Both the position numbers and the translations under genes were made by a program. From the NCBI GenBank assembly GCA_020848995.1, contig JADLHA010000023.1, positions 1-49,461 on the forward strand: a DNA stretch of 49,461 nt. Reading direction: 5' to 3'. The notes beneath the pieces were generated by a model, which made no database searches, had not been told where the DNA came from, and was given only the letters and a program-made list of their open reading frames with translations. The DNA comes from Saprospiraceae bacterium. Its GTDB lineage: Bacteria; Bacteroidota; Bacteroidia; Chitinophagales; Saprospiraceae. Below, piece after piece: positions 6,269 to 15,123 of the stretch (positions are counted from its first letter, which is position 1; every line of letters begins with the position of its first letter).

Positions 6269-9031
6269 CTATGCGGTTGTCTCTGGAACGCTTTCCCCTT
6301 TGCGGATGCGCACACATACGACCTTGTACTCCGGGCATTTTGCAATGCTGTCGCTGATGTCGGAGGTAACGAGGTTGACGAATAACTCCGGAAAGTGAAA
6401 GCTCGTGCTGATCACTCCGGGTTTCACATCTTCGGTCACCTGGGCGCTCACCGATATCTTGCCACGCGGGGATTCAATTTCTACCGGGTCGCCGTTCCGG
6501 ATCCCATGTGAGTCGGCATCCTTCGGATGGATCAGCACGACGTCTTCTTCAACGATGCGTGCGTTTCCCGTTCGCCTCGTCATGGTTCCGGCATTGTAGT
6601 GCTCGAGGACGCGGTTTGTCGTCAGGATCATCGGAAAGTCGGCAGCGTTTTCCAAATACTCCGGAGTCTCGATGTATTCGCGGAATTCAAACCTGCCCTT
6701 TCCGCGTTTGAACTCGTCGACGTGCAGCATTTTCGTATCCCTTCCGTCCGTTTGTACGGGCCACTGCTTGCCCTGGACACCGAGTTCATCCCAGCGAACC
6801 CCGGCGAAAAAGGGAACGATTCCCGAGATCTCGTCGAGGAGGGATTTGGGGTTGTAGGCCGGTTGCGCAAAGCCCATTGCATTCATGATCTCAACGATGA
6901 TGTCGCCGTCGGATTTGGCTTCGCCCACCGGTGCAATGACCCGGTTGACGCGTTGAACCCGGCGCTCCCCGTTGGTAAAGGTGCCTTCCTTTTCCATAAA
7001 AGAGGCTCCTGGCAGAACGACGTGCGCGTATTCAGAGGTCTTGGAGGGAAAAATATCCTGTACGATCAGCAGGTCAAGAGACTCCAGCGCCCGGACGACC
7101 TTATTCGTATTCGGGTCGCTTTGGGCCATGTCGTCGCCCATCACCCACATGGCCTTCAGCTTGCCGGCAAGTGCTGCATCGTACATTTCCGGAATTTTCA
7201 ATCCGGCATCCGATGGCACCTGGACTCCGTAAAACTGGCTGAAGCGCTCGATGACATCCGGCTGGCTGATGTCGAGGTAGCCGGCACCCTGATAGGGCTG
7301 TACGCCCATATCGGCCATGCCCTGGACGTTGTTCTGTCCACGCAGGGGGTTAACGCCGCTGCCTTTTTTGCCAATATTGCCGGTGATCATGGCCAAATCG
7401 GCAATGCAGATCACTGCGTAGGTGCCCTGGTAATGTTCAGTAACCCCCAATCCGTGGAAGGCCATGGCCGGGCGGGCTGTAGCGTAGGCGATCGCCGCGG
7501 CCCTCACCTGTTCTCGTGGAACGCCTGATACTTTTTCCAGGCTGCCGATGTCGAGCGAAAGAACGTTGTTTCTAAAATCATCATATCCTTCTGTGCGACT
7601 TTCAATGAACTGCCGGTCTTCAAGTCCTTCACTGACGATGTAATGCAGCATCATGTTGAGCACGGCAACATTGGTTCCCGGCCTTAGCTGGAGGTGGTGC
7701 GTTGCGTATTTGGCAAGTTCGGTTTTCCGCGGATCGATGACGATGGTCGTCTTGCCTTTCATGGCATGCTGCTTCAGTTTGGCTCCCGTAACGGGATGCC
7801 CTTCTGTAGGATTGGCTCCGACCACTAAAATGCCATTCGTATGCTTTAAGTCTGCAATGGAATTGGTCGCTGCCCCCGTTCCAAATGCGCGTTGCATTCC
7901 AATGGCCGTAGGAGAATGGCATACCCGGGCACATCCGTCGATGTTGTTCGTGCCGATGACGGCGCGGATGAATTTTTGCATCAGGTAATTTTCCTCGTTG
8001 GTGCAGCGCGCTGAAGACACGCCCGCAATGGCATCTGCGCCGCATTCCTCCTTAATCTGGCGCAGCCGGCCGGCGATGTAGCCGATCGCTTCTCCCCAGC
8101 TCACCCGCTCCAGCTTGCCGTCTTTCCTAATCATCGGAAATTTCAGGCGGTCGGGGTGGTCGACAAACCGGAACGCGTAACGACCTTTCAGGCAGGTGTG
8201 CCCCTGGTTTACTTCTGCGTCGTAGGGAGCCTGAATGCTGAGCACTTTCCCTGCTTTGACGCTGACTTCGAGGTTGCATCCGACGCCGCAATAGGTGCAC
8301 ACGGTCCGGACTTTTTCCTGGCCGACCAGGGATTTCGACTGGAAGACATCCGATATGGCAGACGTCGGGCAGGCTTGTGCGCAAGCCCCGCAACTCACGC
8401 AATCCGATTCCATAAACGTCTGGTCCATTCCCTTGATGATCTTGCTGTCGAAACCGCGACCCATGACCGACAATACGAGCTGTCCCTGCACTTCGTCGCA
8501 GGCGCGCACACAGCGGTAGCACATGATGCATTTCGACAGGTCGGAAGTCATGTAGGGATGGCTGAGGTCCTTTGGCCGGTCCAGGTGATTTTTGCCTGCG
8601 GGGTAACGCACTTCCCGGATGCCAACCCTGGCGGCGACGTCTTGCAGCTCGCAGTTGCCGTTGACTTCACAGGTCAGGCAATCCAGCGGGTGATCGGTAA
8701 GTACCAGTTCTATGATGTTTTTCCTCAGCCGTTGCACGGCATTGCTCTCGGTTTCGATGATCATGCCATCTTCAACCGGGGTGTGGCAGGAAGCTACGGT
8801 GCGCTTTCCAGCCACTCCGGGTCGCGACACATCCACGGAGCAGACGCGACAGGAACCGAATGCCTCCAGACCCGGTGCATCGCACAAGGTGGGAATGGAA
8901 GTTCGTCCCTGGTGTCGCCTGGCAAACTGGAGTATGGTCTCTCCCGGCATCAGTTCGCGGCGAACTCCATTGAGCAGGGCTGCCGGGGATTGCGGGGTGA
9001 AGAGGTCGGGTGTTGTGTTTTCAGTCTTCAT
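6269..9031 (-). CDS. fdhF: Formate dehydrogenase, molybdopterin catalytic subunit with NuoG-like N-terminus
   Basis: A 920-residue cytoplasmic oxidoreductase that would oxidise formate to CO2 at a Mo/W-bis-MGD centre. The cofactor ligands can be read in order: [2Fe-2S] Cys50, 61, 64, 82; NuoG-type His114, Cys118, 121, 127; two ferredoxin clusters at Cys168-178 and Cys211-221; [4Fe-4S] of the Mo domain at Cys245, 248, 252, 280. The active-site residue is Cys371, followed by His372, in CARVCHSPTA, so this is a cysteine enzyme and not a selenoprotein. The MGD-binding C-terminal domain runs from about residue 790. No diaphorase subunit, FdhD or molybdenum cofactor gene is nearby. A TATTTTTA box (9056-9063) is a plausible -7 element. 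The electron acceptor is unknown. Confidence 0.88.
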   Translation of the reverse strand: MKTENTTPDLFTPQSPAALLNGVRRELMPGETILQFARRHQGRTSIPTLCDAPGLEAFGSCRVCSVDVSRPGVAGKRTVASCHTPVEDGMIIETESNAVQRLRKNIIELVLTDHPLDCLTCEVNGNCELQDVAARVGIREVRYPAGKNHLDRPKDLSHPYMTSDLSKCIMCYRCVRACDEVQGQLVLSVMGRGFDSKIIKGMDQTFMESDCVSCGACAQACPTSAISDVFQSKSLVGQEKVRTVCTYCGVGCNLEVSVKAGKVLSIQAPYDAEVNQGHTCLKGRYAFRFVDHPDRLKFPMIRKDGKLERVSWGEAIGYIAGRLRQIKEECGADAIAGVSSARCTNEENYLMQKFIRAVIGTNNIDGCARVCHSPTAIGMQRAFGTGAATNSIADLKHTNGILVVGANPTEGHPVTGAKLKQHAMKGKTTIVIDPRKTELAKYATHHLQLRPGTNVAVLNMMLHYIVSEGLEDRQFIESRTEGYDDFRNNVLSLDIGSLEKVSGVPREQVRAAAIAYATARPAMAFHGLGVTEHYQGTYAVICIADLAMITGNIGKKGSGVNPLRGQNNVQGMADMGVQPYQGAGYLDISQPDVIERFSQFYGVQVPSDAGLKIPEMYDAALAGKLKAMWVMGDDMAQSDPNTNKVVRALESLDLLIVQDIFPSKTSEYAHVVLPGASFMEKEGTFTNGERRVQRVNRVIAPVGEAKSDGDIIVEIMNAMGFAQPAYNPKSLLDEISGIVPFFAGVRWDELGVQGKQWPVQTDGRDTKMLHVDEFKRGKGRFEFREYIETPEYLENAADFPMILTTNRVLEHYNAGTMTRRTGNARIVEEDVVLIHPKDADSHGIRNGDPVEIESPRGKISVSAQVTEDVKPGVISTSFHFPELFVNLVTSDISDSIAKCPEYKVVCVRIRKGESVPETTA

Positions 9032-9124
9032 AGGCTGAATCGCTTATGCTGCCGGTAAAAATACAATATCCGCCACACATGCCGCAACCGTCTGGAAGGT
9101 TGAGTGGTTCGCTCCGGGGTTCGC

Positions 9125-11494
9125 TCAGTTGCGCAGGGGCTTATTGTTTTCGAGCATGTACTGTATGCGCTCCAGTGTTTTGGGCTCGGTGCACAGGCTC
9201 AGAAAAGCATCGCGTTCGAGGTCCAGCAGATATTGTTCGCTCACCTCCTGCGGCTCGCTGAGGTCTCCGCCACAAAGTACCCAGGCGATTTTATTGGCAA
9301 TTTTATGGTCGTGTTCGCTGGCATGGTTTGCACGTCGCATGGAATTCGAAGCCACGTAAAGCGCCGCAAGACCGCTGCGTCCCAACACCCGAATGGCCTT
9401 GTTGGAAGGAGGCTGAATGTAGGTTCCCGAAAGGTCCAGCACGCGCTGCTTTGCCAAACGAATGTTCGTTAGTCCGTCGATCGCAACACGGTCACGGTCG
9501 AAACTCAGGTAACCCAGCCCATAGGCCTCGTGAGCGGAAGTGGAGACGGAAGCCGTGGCAATGGTCCGGAAGCGGTGGATGAGTTGTGGTACCAGCACTT
9601 CGCCTGTTTTGAACTCGCGGCTGAGCCGGCGTGCGAATTCTACGGTGCCTCCGCCGCCTGGCAGAAGCCCGACGCTCATCTCAACCAAACCGATGTAGGA
9701 TTCAGCAGCCACAACGGCAGCGTCGCAATACATCAGCAATTCAGTGCCGCCTCCAAAGGTATAACCCTGACAGGCACAAACGACGGGAATGGCAGAGTAC
9801 CGGCATCGCAGGGAGGTCTGTTGAAACAAGCGAACCGCCATGTCGAGTTGTTCGTATTCCTGTTGGAATGCCAGCATGCCAATGAGCATGAGGTTGGCCC
9901 CAACCGAGAAGTGCTGAGCCTGGTTGCCAATGACAAGTCCTTTCCAACCTTGGGTTTCTGCCAGGTCAATGCTGTGTTGGATACCGCGCAGGATGCCTTC
10001 GCCAATGGCGTTGTGCTTGCTGGCGAACTCCAGGCACAGCACGCCATCTCCGATGTCGTGCAGACGGACTTCCTCATTCCGGAAGACCAGATTTTGCTCA
10101 TGGGTTACGGACAATCTTATGGTCCCGGCGCTACCGGGCACCAAACTATAAGCAGCGGAAGACGGGTCATACCCTTTTAGACCGTCTGCTTCGTCCAGGT
10201 AAAACTTGTTAATCCCGGCCGCTTCCATGTCGGTTGCCCACTTCGGGAGGGTATGTCCTGCTTCGAGGATGAGCTTAACGGCGGTCTCCCAACCGAGCGC
10301 ATCCCAGATCCGGAAAGGTCCGAGGGGCCAGGCGTAACCGGTTTCCATGGCCTGATCGATTGCGTGCGGAGCATCGGCGATTTCCGGAATGCGGTGGGCA
10401 GAATAGGCCAGCAAAAAGCCCAGACTGCTGCGGAGCAAATTCGCTCCGGGATCATCGAGTGCTATGAGCGCCTGCATCCTTTTGGGCAGGTCTTCAATCT
10501 TTTTAGAAAGCTCGAGGCTGGGGAGGGCTGCTTTGGCTTGCGTTGCGTAGGTGAGCGTGGAGAGGTTGAGCTCCAGTATTTTGGGCTTACCCTTTTCGTC
10601 GCGCTCGTCCGTTTTCGCATAAAAACCTTTGCCAGATTTTGTCCCGAGCCATTGGTTTCCGAGGAGAAATTCCGTGGCCTTTATGCGGTGGATGTTGTTC
10701 AGCATGTTGTCGTCAGGGCAATTGGTGCGAAGGCCTTCCGTCACGTATTCGGCCGTATCAAGGCCGACGAGGTCGGCCAGACGGAACGTTCCCGTTTTGG
10801 GTCTGCCCAATGCCGGGCCGGTGAGGCGATCGACGGCTCCAATGGAAAGTCCGGATGCTTCTGCGAGTTCCATGACCCTTGCCATGTAAACCACGCCGAT
10901 GCGGTTGGCGATAAATCCGGGCGTGTCTTTGCAGAGGACGGTTTGCTTGCCGAGAAAGCGCCTTCCGAAATCCATCATAAATTCGACGACGTCCGGTTGA
11001 GTGCCCGGACCCGGAATGATCTCCAGCAGGCGTAGGTAACGGGGAGGATTGAAAAAGTGGGTTCCCAAAAAGTGCTTTCTGAAATCTTCAGAAAGGCCTT
11101 CACACAGAGTCCTCAACGGGATGCCACTGGTATTGCTGGTGACGAGGGTCCCCGGTTTGCGGTAGACCTCCAGCCGATCGTAGAGTTGCTGCTTGAGCGC
11201 GGCCTTCTCCGCAATGACTTCGACGATCCAATCGCATGAAGAGACTTTTTCCAAATCGTCGTCAAAATTTCCCGTTTGGATCCGTGACGAGAACGACTGG
11301 TCGAAGATCGGGCTGGGCTGTGATTGCAGGCATTTGCGCAACGATAGGTCGACCCTTGCATTGCGCGGTCCTTCCGCAGAGGGCAGGTCGAGGAGGAGCA
11401 CTTCAAAACCGGCACCAGCAAGATGACAAGCAATGCCCGATCCCATCAATCCGGCTCCGAGTACGGCTATTTTTCGAATGTGTTTTTTTTCCAA
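9125..11494 (-). CDS. 3-hydroxyacyl-CoA dehydrogenase / enoyl-CoA hydratase fusion (FadN type)
   Basis: A bifunctional beta-oxidation enzyme that hydrates enoyl-CoA and oxidises the 3-hydroxyacyl-CoA with NAD. The dehydrogenase half comes first (Rossmann VLGAGLMGSGIA, catalytic-region HFFNPP, then the C-terminal helical domain with a GKGFY motif), and the crotonase half follows (from about residue 480; oxyanion-type GANL and GGGTELLMYCD). This order is that of Bacillus FadN, not of E. coli FadB. I start at a TTG (11494), giving 789 residues, because a TATATTTG box at 11515-11522 lies downstream of the only ATG (11545). Thiolase and acyl-CoA dehydrogenase genes, usual partners, are not adjacent. 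Confidence 0.88.
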   Translation of the reverse strand: MEKKHIRKIAVLGAGLMGSGIACHLAGAGFEVLLLDLPSAEGPRNARVDLSLRKCLQSQPSPIFDQSFSSRIQTGNFDDDLEKVSSCDWIVEVIAEKAALKQQLYDRLEVYRKPGTLVTSNTSGIPLRTLCEGLSEDFRKHFLGTHFFNPPRYLRLLEIIPGPGTQPDVVEFMMDFGRRFLGKQTVLCKDTPGFIANRIGVVYMARVMELAEASGLSIGAVDRLTGPALGRPKTGTFRLADLVGLDTAEYVTEGLRTNCPDDNMLNNIHRIKATEFLLGNQWLGTKSGKGFYAKTDERDEKGKPKILELNLSTLTYATQAKAALPSLELSKKIEDLPKRMQALIALDDPGANLLRSSLGFLLAYSAHRIPEIADAPHAIDQAMETGYAWPLGPFRIWDALGWETAVKLILEAGHTLPKWATDMEAAGINKFYLDEADGLKGYDPSSAAYSLVPGSAGTIRLSVTHEQNLVFRNEEVRLHDIGDGVLCLEFASKHNAIGEGILRGIQHSIDLAETQGWKGLVIGNQAQHFSVGANLMLIGMLAFQQEYEQLDMAVRLFQQTSLRCRYSAIPVVCACQGYTFGGGTELLMYCDAAVVAAESYIGLVEMSVGLLPGGGGTVEFARRLSREFKTGEVLVPQLIHRFRTIATASVSTSAHEAYGLGYLSFDRDRVAIDGLTNIRLAKQRVLDLSGTYIQPPSNKAIRVLGRSGLAALYVASNSMRRANHASEHDHKIANKIAWVLCGGDLSEPQEVSEQYLLDLERDAFLSLCTEPKTLERIQYMLENNKPLRN

Positions 11495-11514
11495 GGTATC
11501 AGTGGTTAGAAGAC

Positions 11515-11522
11515 CAAATATA
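11515..11522 (-). promoter_or_regulatory. TAnnTTTG -7 box inside the longer FadN-like frame
   Basis: The minus strand reads TATATTTG. A transcript from here would begin near 11508, downstream of the ATG at 11545 and 14 bases before the TTG at 11494, which decides in favour of the TTG start. Confidence 0.55.
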
Positions 11523-11566
11523 GGCCTGCCGGAGCGAAAGTGCATGCCGCTGATCTAAGAACAGAA

Positions 11567-11596
11567 GGCTGCATGGTCGTGTAAAACCAAGCAGCC
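11567..11596 (-). terminator. Hairpin after the glycosylation operon
   Basis: GGCTGC (11567-11572) pairs with GCAGCC (11591-11596), then after an A-A mismatch TGGT pairs with ACCA. It lies about 20 bases after the stop of the flippase-like gene. The downstream tract is TTCTGTTCTT, T-rich but interrupted. Confidence 0.5.
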
Positions 11597-11617
11597 GGAC
11601 CCTTTTCTCAGCTTGCC

Positions 11618-12496
11618 TCAGTTGTTTGCGTGGGGAGGTCTGTTGTGATGAAAGACCAGGAAGATGCCCAGCAAAGAAATTCCGGTGGAGATCAGGTAAA
11701 ACAGGAAGCCAATGGCGACGGCGGGTTCGACTTGTCCGCCCACCCAGGGTGCGCCGTACATAAAGACCAGCTCGCGTGCGCCTGCTCCTCCGATGGTAAA
11801 AGGGATCAAGGTCGCCAGCGAGGAGCCAAGGAATAAGGCCAGGTACGCAACGAGGTGCTGCTCCTGCCCTACGGCGAAGACCAGTCCAGCTGCTGCAGCG
11901 AGTTGGGCACTTTGTACTGCAAGCGAGTACGCGGCAAGGCGAAGGCGGCATGGCTGGTAGGCACGGCGGACGAAGTAGAGAAAGAACAGGGGCATCAACA
12001 AGGTGAACAGCAGCAGCATCCAAACATATGGCGCCGGAATTCCCGCCCCGGGTATGAGCAGCAGTAGCAAGGCTGCCCATTGCACCAGGGCGATCACGCC
12101 GGATATCCGGTCGGCCAGTACCAAACGGATCAACAGTGGAACCGTCATCCCGGCCTGTTCTCGCAGCGCCTTCATCTTGTAAGCATCCCCGCTGATCCCG
12201 CCGGGCAGCAGCAGGTTATAGTACATTCCCTTCCAATAGAGGATCAGGTTCTCCCGGAATCCAAATTGGGGTACATCGATCCTAACGAGTGTTAGGAATC
12301 TTGATGCAGACAAATACTTGGAGAGCGCAAACCAGCCTGCAGCCCATGTCAGCCACAGCGGATGCGCACTGCGAAGAGTCTTCAGAAATTCATTCCACGC
12401 TATGCCTCGTACCAGCAAAATGAGGATACAGGCCGATACCGCCAATTTGATCAGCAGTTTAATAGGTGGGGGAAGATGCAAACGCATAGGGTTCAC
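11618..12496 (-). CDS. Flippase-like / LPG-synthase transmembrane-domain protein
   Basis: A 292-residue integral membrane protein of the UPF0104 (lysylphosphatidylglycerol synthase TM region) family, with about seven or eight hydrophobic segments. The family signature is present in LYWKGMYYNLLLPGGISGDAY, read as an LPGG-GD-Y core, and a GGAGARELV motif comes later. Homologues sit next to lipid-linked glycosyltransferases and are thought to help move or modify lipid-linked sugars; the exact role is not settled. It is the third gene of an operon, its ATG overlapping the stop of the GT2 gene by four bases. Confidence 0.85.
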   Translation of the reverse strand: MNPMRLHLPPPIKLLIKLAVSACILILLVRGIAWNEFLKTLRSAHPLWLTWAAGWFALSKYLSASRFLTLVRIDVPQFGFRENLILYWKGMYYNLLLPGGISGDAYKMKALREQAGMTVPLLIRLVLADRISGVIALVQWAALLLLLIPGAGIPAPYVWMLLLFTLLMPLFFLYFVRRAYQPCRLRLAAYSLAVQSAQLAAAAGLVFAVGQEQHLVAYLALFLGSSLATLIPFTIGGAGARELVFMYGAPWVGGQVEPAVAIGFLFYLISTGISLLGIFLVFHHNRPPHANN

Positions 12497-13449
12497 GCCC
12501 GGTTGGAACTTCCAGGAAGGTGTACTTCCCGGATGCGGTACACCTTTTTGCCCTGTGATTCGTAATAGGTTCTAAGCTGCATTTCTGAAAGAATTCCCAA
12601 CACGATGAGTTGAAGGCCCGCAACGATGAGTATGGTTCCGAGGATGAGAATGGGTCTACCCCAGATGTCGTGTCCGGCGAGTTTTTCGGCAAAGAGGTAC
12701 AGCATGATGGCCGCTCCTGCGCCCGTAAACAGAACGCCCCACCCTCCGAAAAGGTGCATAGGCTTAAGGCGGAAACGCTTCAGGTAAAGGATGAGCAACA
12801 GGTCGCTTAGTACGCGCATCGTGCGGTTGATGCCGTACTTGGAGGTTCCCGCCTTGCGGGGATGGTGCTGCACACTGGTTTCATCCATACGCGCTCCTTC
12901 GAGATCAGCAAGTACGGGGATGAAGCGGTGCAATTCGCCGTAGATGCCCAGGCTTTTTGCAAGTTCTGCACGCATGATCTTGAGGGTGCAGCCGTAGTCA
13001 TGCAAGTGCACACCACTTGCGTTGCGAATGAGAAAATTGGCAATGCGGCTTGGCAGTTTCCGTAAAATAAATCCGTCCTTCCTCTGCGTGCGAACCCCCG
13101 CAAGTAAGTCCAGCGAACGGGATTCGGCAATCTCCAGCATCCGGGGAAGATCGTCCGGGTCATTTTGCAGGTCGCCGTCCATGGTTGCAATCCATTTGCC
13201 ACTCGCGTACTCGATGCCTGCAGCCAGGGCAGCGCTCTGGCCAAAATTTCTGCGGAATTCCACGATGGTGATGTCGGGCCCCGCTCCCTGTTTTAACTTT
13301 TCCAGGGTGGAATCGGTGGACCCATCGTCGACAAAAATGATCTCACTATATAAATTGTGCAACGCCGTACGCAATTTTGAAATCAGGGGCTCGATGTTCT
13401 CCGCTTCGTTGTATACGCAGATGACCACGGATAGTCTGACGGTGTTCAT
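12493..13449 (-). CDS. Family 2 glycosyltransferase (polyprenyl-phosphate type) with C-terminal membrane helices
   Basis: A 318-residue membrane-bound GT2 enzyme resembling dolichol-phosphate mannose synthase and ArnC/GtrB. It probably loads a sugar from a nucleotide sugar onto undecaprenyl phosphate on the cytoplasmic face. The GT-A core shows VVICVYNEAENI, the DDGSTD motif, FRRNFGQSAALAAGI, and the metal-binding DGDLQNDP; two hydrophobic helices lie in the last 90 residues. It overlaps the GT39 gene upstream and the flippase-like gene downstream by four bases each, which indicates translational coupling. Sugar identity is unknown. Confidence 0.9.
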   Translation of the reverse strand: MNTVRLSVVICVYNEAENIEPLISKLRTALHNLYSEIIFVDDGSTDSTLEKLKQGAGPDITIVEFRRNFGQSAALAAGIEYASGKWIATMDGDLQNDPDDLPRMLEIAESRSLDLLAGVRTQRKDGFILRKLPSRIANFLIRNASGVHLHDYGCTLKIMRAELAKSLGIYGELHRFIPVLADLEGARMDETSVQHHPRKAGTSKYGINRTMRVLSDLLLILYLKRFRLKPMHLFGGWGVLFTGAGAAIMLYLFAEKLAGHDIWGRPILILGTILIVAGLQLIVLGILSEMQLRTYYESQGKKVYRIREVHLPGSSNRA

Positions 13450-15056
13450 TGTTTTATAGACATGAGGTGAATGTATTCGCGGGATTCAACCCAAAGGGAA
13501 TCGACAATGTTTCCATTGAATTCCGGGTAGCGCCTATGATCGACAAAATAACGGCCGTTAGGGTCGTTTGCAAGCTTTTGTTTTGTGATGATCTTTCCGT
13601 GGGCTGCGGTGGTATAAAACCTTGCGATCTGGTGAAGTTCGGTGTCGCCAAAAATATACCAGTTGCCGCCGGGGTTAGCCTGGATGAGCCTTCGAACGTC
13701 TTTCCGTACGTGGTTGCCGTCGTTGGTCTTTTCCCGCGCAGGTTGCAGGGTTAGGTTAAAAACCACCCGTGCAGCAAGTAAAAAAAGTGCAAAGTTCAGC
13801 ACCCAGTTTTTTTCACTGCGCACCACCGGAAGGCAAAACACTGCAAGCAGGAGGGAGCTGCCAATCCACGTGGCTTGCAGTTGGGGAACCTCGGTGGATC
13901 CAGGGAACAGGGGCATGGCAAGGCAAGCGGCGGTGAGCAACAAGGCCATAGCCACAAACGTACGCCGGGTCCACATTTGAAGTTTCACGGGTGCTCCGGA
14001 CGGCGATTGGAGAACATACAGGGCCACCGCATTGTAAAGCGGCACGAACATGAGCAGGTAACGGGGATAGACTTCTACGGACAGCCAGTAAACCGGGAGG
14101 TTTGCAGCAAGCATACAGGCGTTGAAAAATATAAAGCGGTTACTTCGCAGCACCTGCATGGTCCTGCGGTGCAAAAAGAGGATCCCGAGCATAGACCATG
14201 GAAGAAAGTGATAAAGTTGCTCCCATGGAAAAGTAAAAAAGTGAACGACCGTTCGCATCCAGCCGTGATGCGTTGCCGTACGCTGGAGAGACTGATCGGT
14301 CAGGACGGCGAACACCTTAGGCAGTGATACCCAGGAGGCATATGCAGCGTAATACGCCGCAACGGGCATCAGAGCAACCAGCAGGGCGATGCCATGCGCG
14401 CGCGAAAAAAACTGTTGCCGGAACTTCCCGAAAAACGCCAGCGCGACTGGGATTGAAATGCCCTGAAATACCACTGCAGGAAGCCCTTTGAGCATAAAAG
14501 CCACTGCACAAAGCGCATACGAAAAACCGTAAAACCGCGACCATTGACCACGCTGACCATGCTGGTACAGCAACATAAAATTGAGAAATACGATCCAGGA
14601 AAAGCAAATGTCGATGAGCCCAAACATACTATCCCAAAAGAGGATCCTGCCACTCGTCAGGACGAGGAGCGCGGCAGCGACAGGCGAAACGTGCTCTGCA
14701 AATTTTTTAACATAGGCAAACGCGGTTGCCGCAAACACCGCTAAAAAAATCAGGTTAAGTGTCCGCGTTGGCCATTCGCCGTAATGGCCAAAGACCTCCG
14801 AAAGAGCAATGATCATCCAGTTGAACAGCGGCGGTTTGTTGTAGTAAGGTTCTCCGTTTAGGGTCGGTACGATAAAATTGCCGGAATGCTTCATTTCGAG
14901 GGCTACCAGGGTTCGGATGCCTTCGTCGCCGATGAAGGCCATCCGGTCGAGTCCAAGAAAAAAGGCAGGGATGCAGAGCAGACAAGAGGCCAGCATCCAA
15001 CCGGCATCGCCTTGGAACAATGGAAGGGGACGAATTTTTTTTGTGTGACCGTTCAT
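13446..15056 (-). CDS. ArnT-like GT39 membrane glycosyltransferase
   Basis: A 536-residue multi-spanning protein of the PMT/ArnT (GT39, GT-C fold) family. It has a first helix followed by an external acidic motif (GDEGIRTLVALEM) and the YNKPPLFNW stretch that marks ArnT-like enzymes, then repeated hydrophobic helices and a soluble C-terminal region. It would transfer a sugar from a lipid carrier to a lipid or protein outside the inner membrane. The downstream GT2 is the natural supplier of that lipid-linked sugar. A weak CATCTTTG box (15068-15075) could start the operon; otherwise radA, 67 bases upstream, may be co-transcribed. Acceptor unknown. Confidence 0.88.
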   Translation of the reverse strand: MNGHTKKIRPLPLFQGDAGWMLASCLLCIPAFFLGLDRMAFIGDEGIRTLVALEMKHSGNFIVPTLNGEPYYNKPPLFNWMIIALSEVFGHYGEWPTRTLNLIFLAVFAATAFAYVKKFAEHVSPVAAALLVLTSGRILFWDSMFGLIDICFSWIVFLNFMLLYQHGQRGQWSRFYGFSYALCAVAFMLKGLPAVVFQGISIPVALAFFGKFRQQFFSRAHGIALLVALMPVAAYYAAYASWVSLPKVFAVLTDQSLQRTATHHGWMRTVVHFFTFPWEQLYHFLPWSMLGILFLHRRTMQVLRSNRFIFFNACMLAANLPVYWLSVEVYPRYLLMFVPLYNAVALYVLQSPSGAPVKLQMWTRRTFVAMALLLTAACLAMPLFPGSTEVPQLQATWIGSSLLLAVFCLPVVRSEKNWVLNFALFLLAARVVFNLTLQPAREKTNDGNHVRKDVRRLIQANPGGNWYIFGDTELHQIARFYTTAAHGKIITKQKLANDPNGRYFVDHRRYPEFNGNIVDSLWVESREYIHLMSIKQ

Positions 15057-15123
15057 CGCATAGTTCGCAAAGATGGTGATTTGCAGCGATTTAGGGTTTG
15101 GAGCAGCGAAGAGGCGGCCTGGC

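Noticed and set aside
6527-7528. 333-codon frame antisense to the formate dehydrogenase gene
   Set aside because: Shadow frame. The minus strand has all cofactor motifs.
7900-7960. Selenocysteine or in-frame stop in the formate dehydrogenase active site
   Set aside because: The codon at the active-site position encodes cysteine, in the motif CARVCHSPTA, and no TGA is present.
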